The notes under the pieces are model-generated. The model saw only the letters and a program-made list of their open reading frames with translations, was not told the DNA's origin and made no database searches. Positions 21,401 through 31,221 of a stretch of 64,000 nt of DNA are shown here, piece after piece. Made by a program: the position numbers and the translations under genes. The DNA comes from Azolla caroliniana (taxonomy: Eukaryota; Polypodiophyta), in contig JBHGNT010000001.1 of NCBI GenBank assembly GCA_043228905.1, positions 11,036,001-11,100,000 on the forward strand, given 5' to 3'. The first letter of the stretch is position 1, and each line of letters starts with the position of its first letter.

Positions 21401-21633
21401 ATGCGCTGTGAAACGGCCATTTCCCGTTCCAACGCTTCCTGCACTTGCCGTAACTCCCGGATTGTGTCTTTATCCGGTTCTGCTTCCGCCTCTTCCGGTT
21501 GCGGTAAGAACGGTGCTACGGCTTCGGCAATGTCAATTTCGAAGAGGGGTATGATCTTTGGGTTTTCCTGCAGGTATTGAGCTTCTTCTTCGTCCGCTAA
21601 CCCTTCGAGCATGTTGACGCATTCCGCATACAA
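18460..21633 (-). CDS. pol: Element D pol (RT-RNase H-integrase)
   Basis: An open frame of about 1,057 codons with RT blocks (VGFIRPVKKATWLSPIVVVP, CVDYRKLNATTV, MFGLKTAPTTFQ, catalytic FLDD in MQVFLDDFAVYS). RNase H follows (VFVDASDIAIGSVL, TEREALGMIY). Then comes integrase with zinc finger (HCGVAGGHYAGD, CDLCQRM) and a D,D,E core (WGLDFVGPFKP, LISDQGGHF, NGLAESTNKTL). The wording STPYYPQANG, ALWAYRTAYKTS and EAVMPVEF is typical of the Tat/Athila (OTA) branch. It ends without a chromodomain. Upstream, the same frame continues through two stops (near 21716 and 21778) into the protease. Confidence 0.88.
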   Translation of the reverse strand: MYAECVNMLEGLADEEEAQYLQENPKIIPLFEIDIAEAVAPFLPQPEEAEAEPDKDTIRELRQVQEALEREMAVSQRIKASQLEEVNLGTTDEAKPVHIAKEMKSGDKTAMITLLTEFRDVFAWSYEDMRGLDPQLYQHQVHLSKDAKPVAQRRYRMNPNYAAKVKEEIDKLLRVGFIRPVKKATWLSPIVVVPKKNGKIGVCVDYRKLNATTVTDAFPLPFTDGVLDAVAGHEVYSFLDGFSGYNQIRMHPDDQEKTTFVTEWGVFVAVVMMFGLKTAPTTFQRIIMEIFGEYIPAFMQVFLDDFAVYSREEDHFQHLRLCLEKCRAYRLSLNPAKCVFGVSSGTLLGHIVSQEGIVVDPDKVKAILEAPVPATAKALSRFLGQIRWHSRMLRYLADLATPLHAAVHRTPFQWTDTEDRAYKALKVLLSQAPVVQPPDWSKEFHVFVDASDIAIGSVLMQLTEPKWYRLVYYASRKLSQAERNYSTTEREALGMIYSVTKFRHYLLGRKFSFHVDHSALLYLVSKASLTGKLARWTLLLQEFEFEIFHRPGIQHAVADYLSRLESGETGDVVPDEFPDAELFRVTTETAADETVAQEDKWLTNMHQFLSTGLPPEELNRDERKRLAVQSRHFCLLQDTLYHKGADGIWRRAVRNDEKELILREAHCGVAGGHYAGDATARKIWQSGLWWPTTLRDVVRYAKECDLCQRMGQPTEQAHMPHQPVLPLEPFQKWGLDFVGPFKPPTMRTGNRYVIVATDYCTKWVEAKALRDNTAASTTKFLYEYIWCRYGCPIELISDQGGHFLGQVVECLTTFYAVVHKRSTPYYPQANGLAESTNKTLQNILRKIVNENQTDWDTKLHSALWAYRTAYKTSIRTTPFRFAFGLEAVMPVEFQVLSLRIQLRERLNEKESETIRLTALCELEEQRLANILHLELEQQRRKAFVDRHRKGNEKMFAIGKPVLVFQTRMGKMPGKLRFRWTGPYWLTREYNGSYQLGTLAGEVLGKWVNGFRLKAYRGPMPKNLFEQRTDGNHQDGREGEPVTGENVAGKGPEGPTDM

Positions 21634-21777
21634 CGGTGTACATTCCTTGCCAGTGCTCGTCCTTGGCTGTGTTGGTACCCGTACCTTGGCTTTTCCTCGC
21701 CGGAAGGTAATTATATTTTTTCACCAATTCTGTTTGATATGTGCCGTTTTCAACCATGGCCGCCCCAGCAATAGCGG

Positions 21778-22446
21778 TTATGCGCCTTGTGCCTGTAATT
21801 GTAGCACTACGGCCGAGATGTGAAATGTATGCCCGCCGACGGTGACTTCTAATTTCCCTATTAATCCTGTCGGCCGCACTGAGCTTGTATCGGCCATCCG
21901 CAACCAGAACGGACACGGCTCCCACTCGTGGATTCCTAGGTCCTCACACGTCCGGAGGCTAATTACATTTACCCCAGAGCCTCCGTCTATAACTGTGCCG
22001 GGGAGTTCTTTCCCTTTTACAATGGCAGTGATTACCGGACTGCTGGTGTCTACCACTGTTGGTCCCTCCTCCGGATTCGAGAAGAGTACCGGTGCCGGTG
22101 ATGGTTCTCCTGCCGTCATGGCCGTCTTCAGTCCTTCCGTGAATCTAGGCACGAGTTGTAGGAGTCTTCCTAGTGGTAACGTAATCTGGCATTCTTGCAA
22201 CGCCTGCCATGTCTCGTTCTCGGAGTGACTACCGCCGGCAAGCCCTGCGGTGTTCTCCTTTTGCTGCTGTAAGTCTGTGACATTCTGCTCGTTTGCTTTC
22301 TTTACCCATTCCGTTGCTTGTTTGCGGATGGTCTCCTGTGTCTCCCATTCTTTGGCCATGCCCTTCGACCTTGTGGTCACCTGCTGCAGGTCTGCCACCT
22401 CAGGGACTACCATATTTACCGCTGGTCGTTTTTCATAGCTCTTCAC
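21778..22446 (-). pseudogene. Element D protease region
   Basis: Frame segment with the aspartic-protease motif GTVIDGGSGVNVIS (DGGSG, usual for OTA elements) about 160 residues in, followed by GLIGKLEVTVGGHTF. A TAA where a tyrosine codon is expected (before PLLLGRPWL) separates it from the rest of pol in the same frame. Confidence 0.75.
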
Positions 22447-22800
22447 CGGGCATTGGTTACTATAATGGCCTTCCTGTCGGCAGTAGTAGCAGTAGGCTTT
22501 CCGGGCATTGCTAGATTCAGCATTGTCTGTTGTACCCGGGGCAGGTCCTACGCTACGCGCGGGGTTTTGTACCGGTTGGCTACTTGGAGCGCCTTGTTCC
22601 GGATCCCGGGGGTAGCCGCCTTTTTTAAAATGTCGTTTTTTGTTAAAGCTCTTCTTATTACGGTACTCTTGACGGGGTTGCCCGTTATATCTGCCGTATT
22701 CCTCCCGTAGCTGACGATACCCGGGGGAGTGCTCCCGGTCGTACTGTTCGTATCGTCTATTGTAATCCTGGTACCGATCATGCCGGTCATAGTTCTCTCG

Positions 22801-22945
22801 CCGATCACCGTACCGGACATCATTTTCCCGTCACTCGCCGTACCGGACATCATTTTCCCGTCGCTCGCCGTACCGGACATCATTATCTCGTTGCTCGCCG
22901 TACCGGACATTATTTTCCCGTCGCTCGCCATACCGGACATCCTGT
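22801..22945 (-). repeat. 33-bp minisatellite in D gag (RYGERRENDV repeats)
   Basis: Four to five copies of a 33-bp unit (gccgtaccggacatcatttt...) encode repeats of RYGERRENDV in the basic tail of Gag. The region sits between the zinc knuckles and the protease. Confidence 0.8.
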
Positions 22946-24324
22946 GCCGGTCGGTCACGGTCCATTCGCCGCCAGCGTTCGTCTTCTTCATCCCGGCTGC
23001 TGCGTGGCTCAATTTGTCGGATGGGCGGTGCTTGCCGAGTCAACAGATTATACTCGCACCTATCCGTCGTATGGCTCTTGGACTGACAGATTACACATTG
23101 CGTCCTCATAGTGCATTCTAGAGCCGAGTGTCCGAAATTCAAGCAGGTTGTGCACTGTATTGCTTGCCGAAACCGGAGGTCTTCATCGTTTGGTAACGCC
23201 CGTTGAAGTGCGCCCAGTGTGAGCCAGGAGCTTGTCTTTTCCATCTCTTTCACCCGGTCAATGACCTGGTCGATGGTACTTGTGCGGAAATCGATTACCG
23301 TGCAAACCGTGCGTAGGGGTTCCCGGAGCGCGTTTAGGAATATCGTCCGTAATTCCTCCTCCGGGGGTGCACGGGTAAGCTGACTATGCATCCGTTGAAA
23401 CCGGATGACAAATTGGGGAATGCTCTCCACTACCTCTTGCCGGATGGTATAAAATAAGCCTACCATTACGGTCTGGTCCACCTCCTTTTGAAAAAAATGC
23501 ATGAATTTAGCTTTTAAATCTGCAAAGGTGTTGATGGTAGACGGGTCCTGCGTCCGGCGCCATCTTGCTGCCAGTCCTTCCAATGTGACGCCAAACTCTG
23601 CTATCTTAGAGCGTTCTTCTTCCTCCGGTGTCAGTCGCTAGGACACATGGTTGGCTTCCCATGTCTGTTCAAAGGTGTGCACATGAGCTTCCGCGTCCGG
23701 ATCATCTCTATACTTGGAGTACTGGAACGGCATGTCGTCGTCCGGTATCGGTGCGCGGGCTGGTAGTGTTGGTGCTCGTTCCGGAATTTTCTCCGGTGTC
23801 GGTGGTCTTTCCCGATTTGATTCCGGTGTCGGTTGTTTCTCTTCCTTTGGTGACGGAGGCCTCTCCTCCTCGACTTCCGGTGTCGGAGGTCGTTCTTCTT
23901 CTGCTGGTTCCGGGGGTTCCAGCGTTAGCACTTCCGGTACCGGTTCCGGTGTCGATAAGGTATCCGATCCTTCGTCCTCCGGTCTGCCCAGGGTTTCGTT
24001 GCTGCTACGGTAGTTCGTGTGCACGCTGTATTCCCCTTCGGAGTCCGATTCATATGCTGAAAAGGCCTCTGCTTCGCCTTCTCCGTTTGCCAACGCGTGG
24101 AGAAGGGATTCGGTTTCCCAGAGGCTGCTTAGGCTGCTGCCGTCGTCCGGGTGCGATGTTTGCTGTAACCAGTGGGAGTCCTCCGCTACTCTCCGGATTA
24201 CGTTGGAAAACGAGCGATCCGCTCTAATTTCCTGCGCCGCTTGCTGGAAAGCCTCGCGTCTCCTTTTCCTTTCGGCAAGGCGTCGAGTTCGATCTGTAAC
24301 CAGGTCGTGTGTTCATCTAAACAT
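22831..24324 (-). pseudogene. gag: Element D gag
   Basis: The probable start is the ATG at 24322-24324. It is followed three codons later by TGA (likely from CGA) and then open to a TAG at 23638, after which the same frame continues. The N-terminal third is acidic and proline-rich (repeats of ERPPTPE). The capsid-like region (about 23580-23200: FADLKAKFMHFFQKEVDQT, PQFVIRFQRMHSQLT, LNALREPLRTV) is followed by two zinc knuckles, CTTCLNFGHSALEC and CVICQSKSHTTDRC, and the Arg-rich minisatellite tail. Two premature stops make this copy defective. Confidence 0.75.
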
Positions 24325-24377
24325 CCATCCGTGCCGTCGTTCGCTGCAAAAACAGGAATCGTGGTCGCCAAAAACTG

Positions 24378-24809
24378 TGTTAACTCTTCGGGCCGGACAA
24401 TGACCTAACACAGGGTGTCTACGGAAGACACTTCGCCAAAGGGTGTTACGGCAACCGGATTAGACTTCAACGCTTAATCCGACTTAATCAAATTACTTAT
24501 TAGGATCGTCTTCATAACACGCGTAAGATATAACAATTAAGACAGAACGGCAATTAACACAGAGATATAACAACGCTTAAGCTTTCATTAATTAACCGCT
24601 AACTATTACATTGTATCCGGCCTTTAAATAGGTTTCCGGTCTGTATTACAAAACGATGCCATCCGCACCTGTTCAAGATCGGTCCGGATCCGGAATGGCA
24701 TACCGATTCCGGTCCATCCGTCCACACTCATAGCTTAATTACAACCACATTCCTACTACTTAATTAGCTCTCCGTTTCCCACTCTGGACTCCTTTGCCGG
24801 CCGGTAACA
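24378..24809 (-). repeat. Element D 5' LTR
   Basis: 432-bp LTR. The tRNA-Arg-like primer site TGGCGACCACGATTC lies just inside it, read leftwards from about 24370. Confidence 0.9.
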
Positions 24810-24814
24810 ATCGT

Positions 24815-26720
24815 TCGATCAAGGCCGGATTCGGCGTGAAAGTGCCGAAACGGAAGAGGGTGCGGAACGAGCCGCCCTCTTTTACATGGGGAGAAAGACC
24901 GACCGGGCGAAGGTCGAGATTTGGAAGGAGAATGAAAGCCGGTCCTATGGGATTCCTTACACCGATCCGACTGCAGGCCCGAGTGCCGGCGTGAGTCCGA
25001 CAAGAGAGACGGTGGCGACAGGAGAACGGGACTCGGCAATCCGGAGAATGACGAACGAACCCGAGCGAGAACCGGGCGGAGCGGACTCCCGGATGACCAT
25101 TCCGGGAGGGAGGAAGAGAGCTATCCTACGAAGAGGCCGAGGACACGGTACGTCGGTACCACAGGAGAGGGTGCGGAACAAAATGCCCTCTCGGCATGCG
25201 GAAAAGGACGACCCGGGACAGGGTCGGGAATGCAAAACGGAGGCCCACGGAGGATCCTTCACACCGGTTCTAGAGACTTCGGCAGTCGGCAACGCAGTTG
25301 ACGTAAGACCAAGATACTGACGGTGGCGGCGAGGTGACGAAGGCAAAGGGGCTACGGATCGGCGGCCTACGGAGGATCCTTCACACCGGTTCTAGAGACT
25401 TCGGCAGTCGGCAATGCGGTCGACGTAAGACCAAGATACTGACGGTGGCGGCGAGGTGACGAAGGCAAGGGCGTAAGGAAGTCCGGTCCTACGGGATCCC
25501 CACACTTAACCAGAGACTCCGGAAGTTCGGCCAACGTGGCAACGTGAGACCGAGAGAGAAGGTTGGTGGCGGCGGGAAACGGGACCTGACTACGCGGAAG
25601 ACACGAGGAGAGTCCGGGAGGGACTCAAACAAAAGACACCCGAATTTCGGCCAGCATAGCAACGGAGTCCGGTCCTATGGGACCCTCAGACCGATCCGGA
25701 GACCCCGGCAGATCGGCCAACGCGGCAACGTAAGACCGATGGAGAAGGACGGTGGCGGTAGCGAACGGGACCCAACGACACGAGGTTTCGGAAGGAGTCG
25801 GTAGCGGCAAACACCGGGAGGTGTGTCAGGTCGGAAAGGCACACCTTGGACAGAACAAGAGTCTCGCAAGTGGCCATCGCGGGCCGGATCGAAGCGTGAC
25901 TACAGGACGGTGTTCGGCGTGGGCGGGGCCGAACGAAGGAAGCGGAAGACGGCACAAGGGAGGTGTCGGGAACAAGGTGACAAGTGCCTAGTGGACTGCA
26001 CGGGGTCGGGGTCAGGGGATGGCAAGAGAGGCCGGAGGAGGATCCTCCACACTCGCTTCGTAGATCTCGGTAGCTCCGTTGAAGTAGCGAAGACTGACAC
26101 GGCAAGCCGGGATGACAAGCTGGTGGGGGCGAGGGGACGACGGCAAGCGGAAGACTCAGGACCTGTTGCAGCAGCACGAAGACGGGAAGGGCCAAGCGGG
26201 CTACTACGGGGTGTTCCTCGGATGCGAAGGACACTAGTATGCGGGTGAGCGGCGATGCACGATCTAGCCGGGAAAGGGGCCTGACGAGGCGTGCAATGAA
26301 CCGGAGTACGGCACACGGAGGTGCCGGAGTGGGAAGGAGAGCGCGGAGAAGACCGAAAAGGGATCCTCCACACTATTCCGGAGACCATGGCGGTTCGAGC
26401 CGATGCGGCGATGTAAGACCATGGAGAAGGAAGGTGGCGGCTGGAGGACATCGGGCATACGGCGGGAGGCGAGGCGTTCATACGGCCGAACAAGGGCCAG
26501 CGAAAGTAGGCGTACTACGGAGATCGCGGCAGAGGACCCATCGACGGGTCGAACGAGCCTACGGGGAGGCGAGTGCGAAGGAAGACTCGAAGCCGACGGA
26601 TCAAACCGGCGGCAAGCCGGGATGCGGATCACGGAAGACCGGTTTCTCACCGGCCGAAATCTCTCACCCTTCAACCGGACTTGGCACATACCGGTGGATG
26701 TGCGGTTAGGTGGGGGCGGA
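24815..26720 (+). repeat. Element C internal region: degenerate repeat field
   Basis: GC-rich sequence with no long supported frame. A unit of about 122 bp (aggatccttcacaccggttc ... gacgtaagaccaagatac) is nearly identical at 25251 and 25373. More diverged units occur from about 24950 to 26450 and as the Cys-Pro repeats before element D. It ends at the polypurine tract. Confidence 0.6.
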
Positions 26721-27331
26721 TGTCGTGAAGAATTTCGGCCAAAGGCGGAAACCGGGAACATTGGCTACATCGGCGGGGTGCAGCATGTGTACGCACCCAT
26801 GTACATTTAGTGTGAATATCGAGGGCGCCTTTATGGCGCCGAAGAGTAGTCAAGTCGGGACAAATGATCCCATGTAAGTCGGGATTTATCCCACATTGTA
26901 ACGCATCCCTGTCCTTGTTCTATAAAAGGAAGGGAACACCCTTTGTGAAAGGGTTGCCCATTTTGCATTAGAGGGTATACCGTTAGGTTTAGAGTTAGTT
27001 TCTTCTTCTTCTCCCCCTTCGTGTTCGCTTAGGGTTTGCTGCAGCTCATCTCCTGTGCAAGACCCCGCTCGGCTCGACGAGCCCGTGAGCTCCCCGACGG
27101 CGGCTTGACAGCAGACGACTGTTGTAAGCTATCTTGGTCCGGCTCGATGCCGGGAATGTATTCTTCTTTATATATATATATATACATATACGTTTGCGTC
27201 TGTCTGTGTATATTCGTGTCTTCGTTGGTGTCGGGTGCTTCCCCTTTCCTGCATCTCCTGTATTTAAGGGTGTGAGTCGGGTTGGCCTATGTGTGTGCGT
27301 GTGTGAGTGTGTGTGCGTGTGTCGGTGTTAA

Positions 27332-27375
<44 letters not shown>

Positions 27376-27506
27376 TTCGGTTGCTTCCGGTGTGCTTCTG
27401 GGGTGCCCCGGAAACGGTGAAGCGCGACCTCCCACGCTCCATCACTCCCTAGTCCAAGACCCCCATGGTCCCGCCTTTCTCCACGCACGCGCGTAACAAC
27501 GCGACA
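26721..27506 (+). repeat. Element C 3' LTR
   Basis: 786-bp LTR with TATA box ttctataaaagg (about 26917), a (TA)n run near 27170 and a (CT)n run near 27330. Confidence 0.85.
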
Positions 27507-27741
27507 GCGCATCATAAGTCGCTGAGGTTTTTGATATGGGTTGACAAGTCCCCGTTCTGTCGTGGTGACATGTCGCAATTTCCGTGTCACTACTGAATAT
27601 ACCAACAGATTTGAACCTCCCACTTCATTAGAATGCTCCTTGATTCTTTGTTTCTTAATTTCATCGAAGTAGACAACCGTGATGTATTCAATGGCATTAA
27701 CGAACCGAAAAGTTGGCCCTCTATTTACATTGGTTTTTATC
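27507..27741 (-). pseudogene. Methyltransferase exon 5, 5' piece (right of element C)
   Basis: Starts after TTTTTTATAG. Its first base completes the TGG split by the previous donor, giving WIKTNVNRGPTFRFVNAIEY, the usual W-K-x-N...GP-F region between motifs IV and I. It ends NPYQKPQRLMMR at the element C junction. This is the Kxx-type motif before the SAM loop. Confidence 0.75.
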
Positions 27742-27829
27742 CTATAAAAAATAATACATCGAGTTAAGAATAGATTGAACAACCTTAAGAAATGCAATAT
27801 AGTGAATGACACCTATAAATAATCCTTAC

Positions 27830-28296
27830 CATGCAAGGTTCTCGATGCCATGGCAACGAGATCTCAAAGCTTGAGCTACCGAGTACCCTTGGTCCATACT
27901 ATGAAAGATAATTATTCGCCACAAGGATGCAGTTGTTAGCTCAGTGAAATCCTTGACCATCTTCTCCAATTGTTTAAACCTAAACGGTTCATCGTCGTAT
28001 GATGACCTAGCCATTCGAAATCCGTAAGGAATATCCGCAATCATTAGCGTATATTCCTTCTTTGGCACTTTTTGGATCAAGTCGATGACATCGCCACAAA
28101 CCACATTGTAGTAAAGATCTCTCGTAATATCTTTTTTGTGGCTAAATTTTTTAAAGGAGCCATCTTCCTCCATTTCGTACGCCTTGACTAAGCGACGATC
28201 CTTTTCTTTTCTAGCTCGCTTGAGATGTGCAAGGAAGGATGTAGGGAAATCGTGTATATCCTTAATTTCTCCTGGTTTCTTGCCACGACACGGTTT
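27830..28296 (-). pseudogene. Methyltransferase exon 4 (motif IV)
   Basis: Open through 155 codons between CTATTAG and a GTAAGG donor. It encodes YNVVCGDVIDLIQKVPKKEY, then TLMIADIPYGF (the DPPY-like catalytic motif of amino-methyltransferases), RSSYDDEPF and a helix-rich segment ending HGIENLAW. No stop codons occur in this exon. Confidence 0.75.
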
Positions 28297-28379
28297 CTAA
28301 TAGAAGCAATAGGACATCAGGTATTATTATACAAGCTCTACATATGATGAAAGCGTAATGAAAAACCACCAATACTAAC

Positions 28380-28518
28380 CCAATCCTTGAATGCAATAAA
28401 ATACTCTGATAACGCCTTATATGAAGACGTGAGAGGATAATCCTCGGTCACTTGTTCTCAAGTTATACATCCAAGTTGTTTCATCATAACTTCTTGGATC
28501 TTCATGTACACCTTATGA
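28380..28518 (-). pseudogene. Methyltransferase exon 3
   Basis: A short exon between TTTTACAG and GTTAGT, read in the phase set by exon 2: HKVYMKIQEVMMKQLG ... SSYKALSEYFIAFKDW. One in-frame TGA follows GCIT (likely from CGA). Confidence 0.6.
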
Positions 28519-28594
28519 CTGTAAAATTAGAAATCAAGATTAGAACTTTGAATTACACCATATAGACTTCAATTTCAGTATTTGAAAGACTTAC

Positions 28595-30236
28595 TTATTG
28601 AACTCAGTGACCATTTCTTCAAGGCGTAAATATTTCGCCACAACCCTTGACAAAACAAACACAAGAAGCTGCTCTTCCTTAATACCTTGCATCGCTCTCC
28701 ACAGAGACAGCTTCATGTCGTCAGCCGCTTCTTCAATTGTCAAATCAATTTTCTTGGCGGCTTGTGACTTTAACTCTAGTTGAGGGTCAACCTTACATTT
28801 CTTTTGTCATTGACCCTTTACCTCCTTATTCTCCCACATTGAGAGGATTTGATCCTGTAGGTCCCATACTTCTCCATCTCTAAAGGCCAGTTGAAACCAA
28901 GACTCATATTTTCGAAGACCATCAGACTTAACATTATCATCTACAACAATACTGACTTCATGAAGACATTGACGTCGTAGACCTGGATGTAGCTTCACAC
29001 CAAACTTTTGTTTCACGTCCAAATACTCATGGTGGAAGAACCATATACGCTCAATCGACGACATTTTCTGCCTATAGTCATTATCATTATTATGGTCCCA
29101 TGCCAACAACTTTGCCTCTTCAACTGTGAGCCCCACATAAATTTTGCACTCGGCATACTTAAAGAAGAAAGTCGTTGGATGTTCTCTCACAAGTTGCCGA
29201 CGTGCCTCCGTTGAATGCGATCCACCAATGACAAAGTAATTATATTGATCATGCTTTCTAATATCAAAATCTTCAATGGTTTCACATTCTTCAGGATCTA
29301 CCATAACAATAAAAGGCACCACAGTGGCATGAGGATTAATTTTCATTTTTTTCTTGAGATTTTGAACATGCATGCATGCGGTGTGGCTCTCTAATCTCAA
29401 GTGGTCTTCGACCTATTTTTTTATTAATAGGGGGCCGATGGATGTGTGTTATAGGCAAATTAAACACTTGCCCTTTCCTGACCAGTTTATGCTGCATTAA
29501 CTCTCTCCTTATCTTATTCTGCTCGGATGACAACACACTCGATGCCAACTCAGCTCCTGGCTTCCCCTTAGTTTCCTCGTCTTCGTTTTCACTTGTTGAA
29601 TCAAAGTCCAACATTTTGGTTGTCTTCTTCTTTGGTGGTCTTGATTGTACTTTGGATACCCTTTTTGTGGCCTTCATTGGGGAGGGCACTTCATCTCTTA
29701 GAGTTACATGGCCTTGTATATAAGGCCTCAAGGTAACAATAAGGTTTTGTGAGCTTTCAAGATCTTTTTTGAACGCTTTTGGCCCACAAGATTCCTTTAC
29801 TAGAAGATCTTCTGAAAGGAACACTTTACATACCCCCTTGGAGCACTCTATCATTACCAGTATGTTGGCCGAATCTGCATCTTCGTAGTCAAATCATAGA
29901 ATACGGCCATACATAAATGGGGTTTCCTTTCCAAGTTGCCCCTCCCCCTTCTTCTTTGTTGTATACAATACAACTTTTTCCTTTGAGTCGACATATTGCA
30001 TACACCATTCCTTGTCCGTTAGATCACGGTCAGGAAGGTCTTCACCTCCAGTAGCTGCTACAAGTTTCTTTTGGCTAACGTCAATGCGTGGTTGAGATTT
30101 TGACTCCTCGTTGAAGAGAAGCTTTTTTCCTCTCTTCATGGACTCGAGAGCTACCTTGGTTTGTGCTTCGATTGGAGAACCCTGTATGCGAAGCTTTATT
30201 TTCTTCACGGATCTGTCCGACAGATTCTCAAACGAC
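28595..30236 (-). pseudogene. ParB-like exon 2
   Basis: The largest exon. The N-terminal 200 residues are Lys-rich with a folded-looking stretch (EWCMQYVDSKEKVVLYTT, GRIL-FDYEDADSANILVM) that could be a BAH- or Tudor-like reader; this is only a guess. The ParB-like block spans about 29440-29150: VFNLPITHIHRPPINKK, HATVVPFIVMVDP, YNYFVIGGSHSTEARRQLVR. The G-G-x-H-x-x-x-A segment matches the GExR-x-x-A pattern of the fold. Below it lies a helical region (ERIWFFHHEYLDVKQKFGVK) of unknown role. Defects are TGA at 29894, a one-base frameshift near 29395 and TGA near 28806. Confidence 0.7.
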
Positions 30237-31221
30237 CTATTTAAGAAAGTACATGCGAAAACATAAGTTAGGTGGCCACGTAGATTAAGGTTGTATATTA
30301 AAATATAAATAAGTAGATGAAGAAATACACTAGCAGGCGATTAGTGGTGAACTATAAATATCAATCATGCATTCAGAGTACATGGTAGTCCTATATTCAA
30401 AAATCTATTCTAGTAAGGGCTATTCAATTTAGAAAATATATATCGTAATAAGTATACAGGGTTATATATTGTCTTGAAGGGCAGGTATGACTTATATTGA
30501 TTCCATAACTATATTGTAGATAATTTACATATGATAGACTTGAGATTGGTATCGAAAAGGTAATTTGTGGGTTATTTTCTACTATTTTAAGCTATAGTAG
30601 GTCATAAAACACCTATAACTAAGGCCCGTTTTTTTTAAAAAGTAAGGGAAGTTGACATAAAAAAGACTGATTTTGACAGACAGTTTGATATCTTTTCCAC
30701 ACAATATTAAATTGTTGCCCCAAAAACACAATATTCCTCTTTTAGGGTCTTCTTTTATACAAGAACTCGATACGCCGTATCGAGTTCCTGTTTAAAACGC
30801 AAACATAATCCAGGAACTCGACACACCTTATCAAGTTCCTGTTTTAAGCAAAGAAAACAGAGCTATCGAGTTCCTCTATTCACTTTGCTTTTTAAACAGG
30901 AACTCGATACGACGTATCGAGTTCCTATTTAAAAAGCAAAGAAAACAGAGGAACTCGATACGGCGTATCGAGTTCCTGTTTAAAACCTAAACTTTAAACA
31001 GCAACTCGATACGGCATATCGAGTCCCTGTTTAAAAATCAAAGAACATAGAGGAACTCGATACGCCGTTCCTGTTTAAAACCTAAACTTTAAACAGGGAC
31101 TCGATACGGCGTATCGAGTCCCTGTTTAAAGTTTGTATTTTATACAGGAACTCGATACGACGTATCGAGTTCTTGTGCAATATTTGTGTTTACAAAAATG
31201 TCCACAGTGTCAAAGGCCTAC
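30237..31221 (-). other. Methyltransferase intron 1
   Basis: A 985-bp intron inferred from the GTAGGC donor after exon 1 and the TTAAATAG acceptor before exon 2; phases agree. It holds the palindrome array (30761-31174). The remainder (30241-30760) is AT-rich with nothing recognised. Confidence 0.6.
30761..31174. repeat. Array of about nine CTCGATACG palindromes
   Basis: Repeated near-perfect palindromes with core GGAACTCGATACG-N-CGTATCGAGTTCC are centred near 30775, 30826 (degenerate), 30912, 30963, 31014, 31109 and 31160. Half-sites lie near 30868 and 31060. The copy at 31084-31134 is a perfect 51-nt palindrome with 25-bp arms. Spacers are AT-rich (tgtttaaaacctaaacttta). The changes within arms at 31014 and 31109 (GGGAC/GTCCC) are partly compensated on the opposite arm, so symmetry seems to be kept. 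The unit is CpG-rich against an AT-rich background. Confidence 0.85.

Larger units (their letters stand above)
14827..24809 (-). mobile_element. Element D: Ty3/gypsy OTA-type (Tat/Athila-like) with extra 3' ORF
   Basis: A 9,983-bp element on the minus strand inside C. LTRs at 14827-15258 and 24378-24809 (both 432 bp, TGTTAACTC to GGTAACA) differ at about seven positions, all transitions. The target duplication atcgt is perfect (14822-14826 and 24810-24814). The primer site TGGCGACCACGATTC, just inside the right LTR, resembles a tRNA-Arg type. Order: gag, protease, RT-RNase H, integrase without chromodomain, then a long sense-strand accessory frame. Several stop codons break the polyprotein. 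Confidence 0.88.
12632..27506 (+). mobile_element. Element C: gag-only (TR-GAG-like) LTR element
   Basis: LTRs lie at 12632-13374 and 26721-27506 (TGT(T/C)GTGAAG to AACGCGACA). The primer site is TGGTGAACCCGACGTGAA (13379), matching the plant tRNA-Trp 3' end. The polypurine tract aggtgggggcgga ends at 26720. The only coding region is a gag frame at 13412-14713. The rest of the internal part (24815-26720) is GC-rich degenerate repeats. Without element D it is about 4.9 kb. A 4-bp flank pair, gagc/gcgc (one mismatch), is the probable target duplication. It lies in exon 5 of the methyltransferase gene. With no pol, it would depend on enzymes of another element. Confidence 0.8.

Noticed and set aside
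25250-25480. Satellite or centromeric repeat
   Set aside because: Only two near-identical 122-bp units plus diverged ones within element C. It is better explained as an internal duplication of the element.
12627-27511. 5-bp target duplication for element C
   Set aside because: The flanking five bases (agagc and gcgca) do not match. A 4-bp duplication with one mismatch fits better and restores the reading frame.
30761-31174. CRISPR-like array
   Set aside because: Repeats are long palindromes with variable, AT-rich low-complexity spacers in a plant intron. Spacers are not unique sequences of constant length and there are no cas genes.
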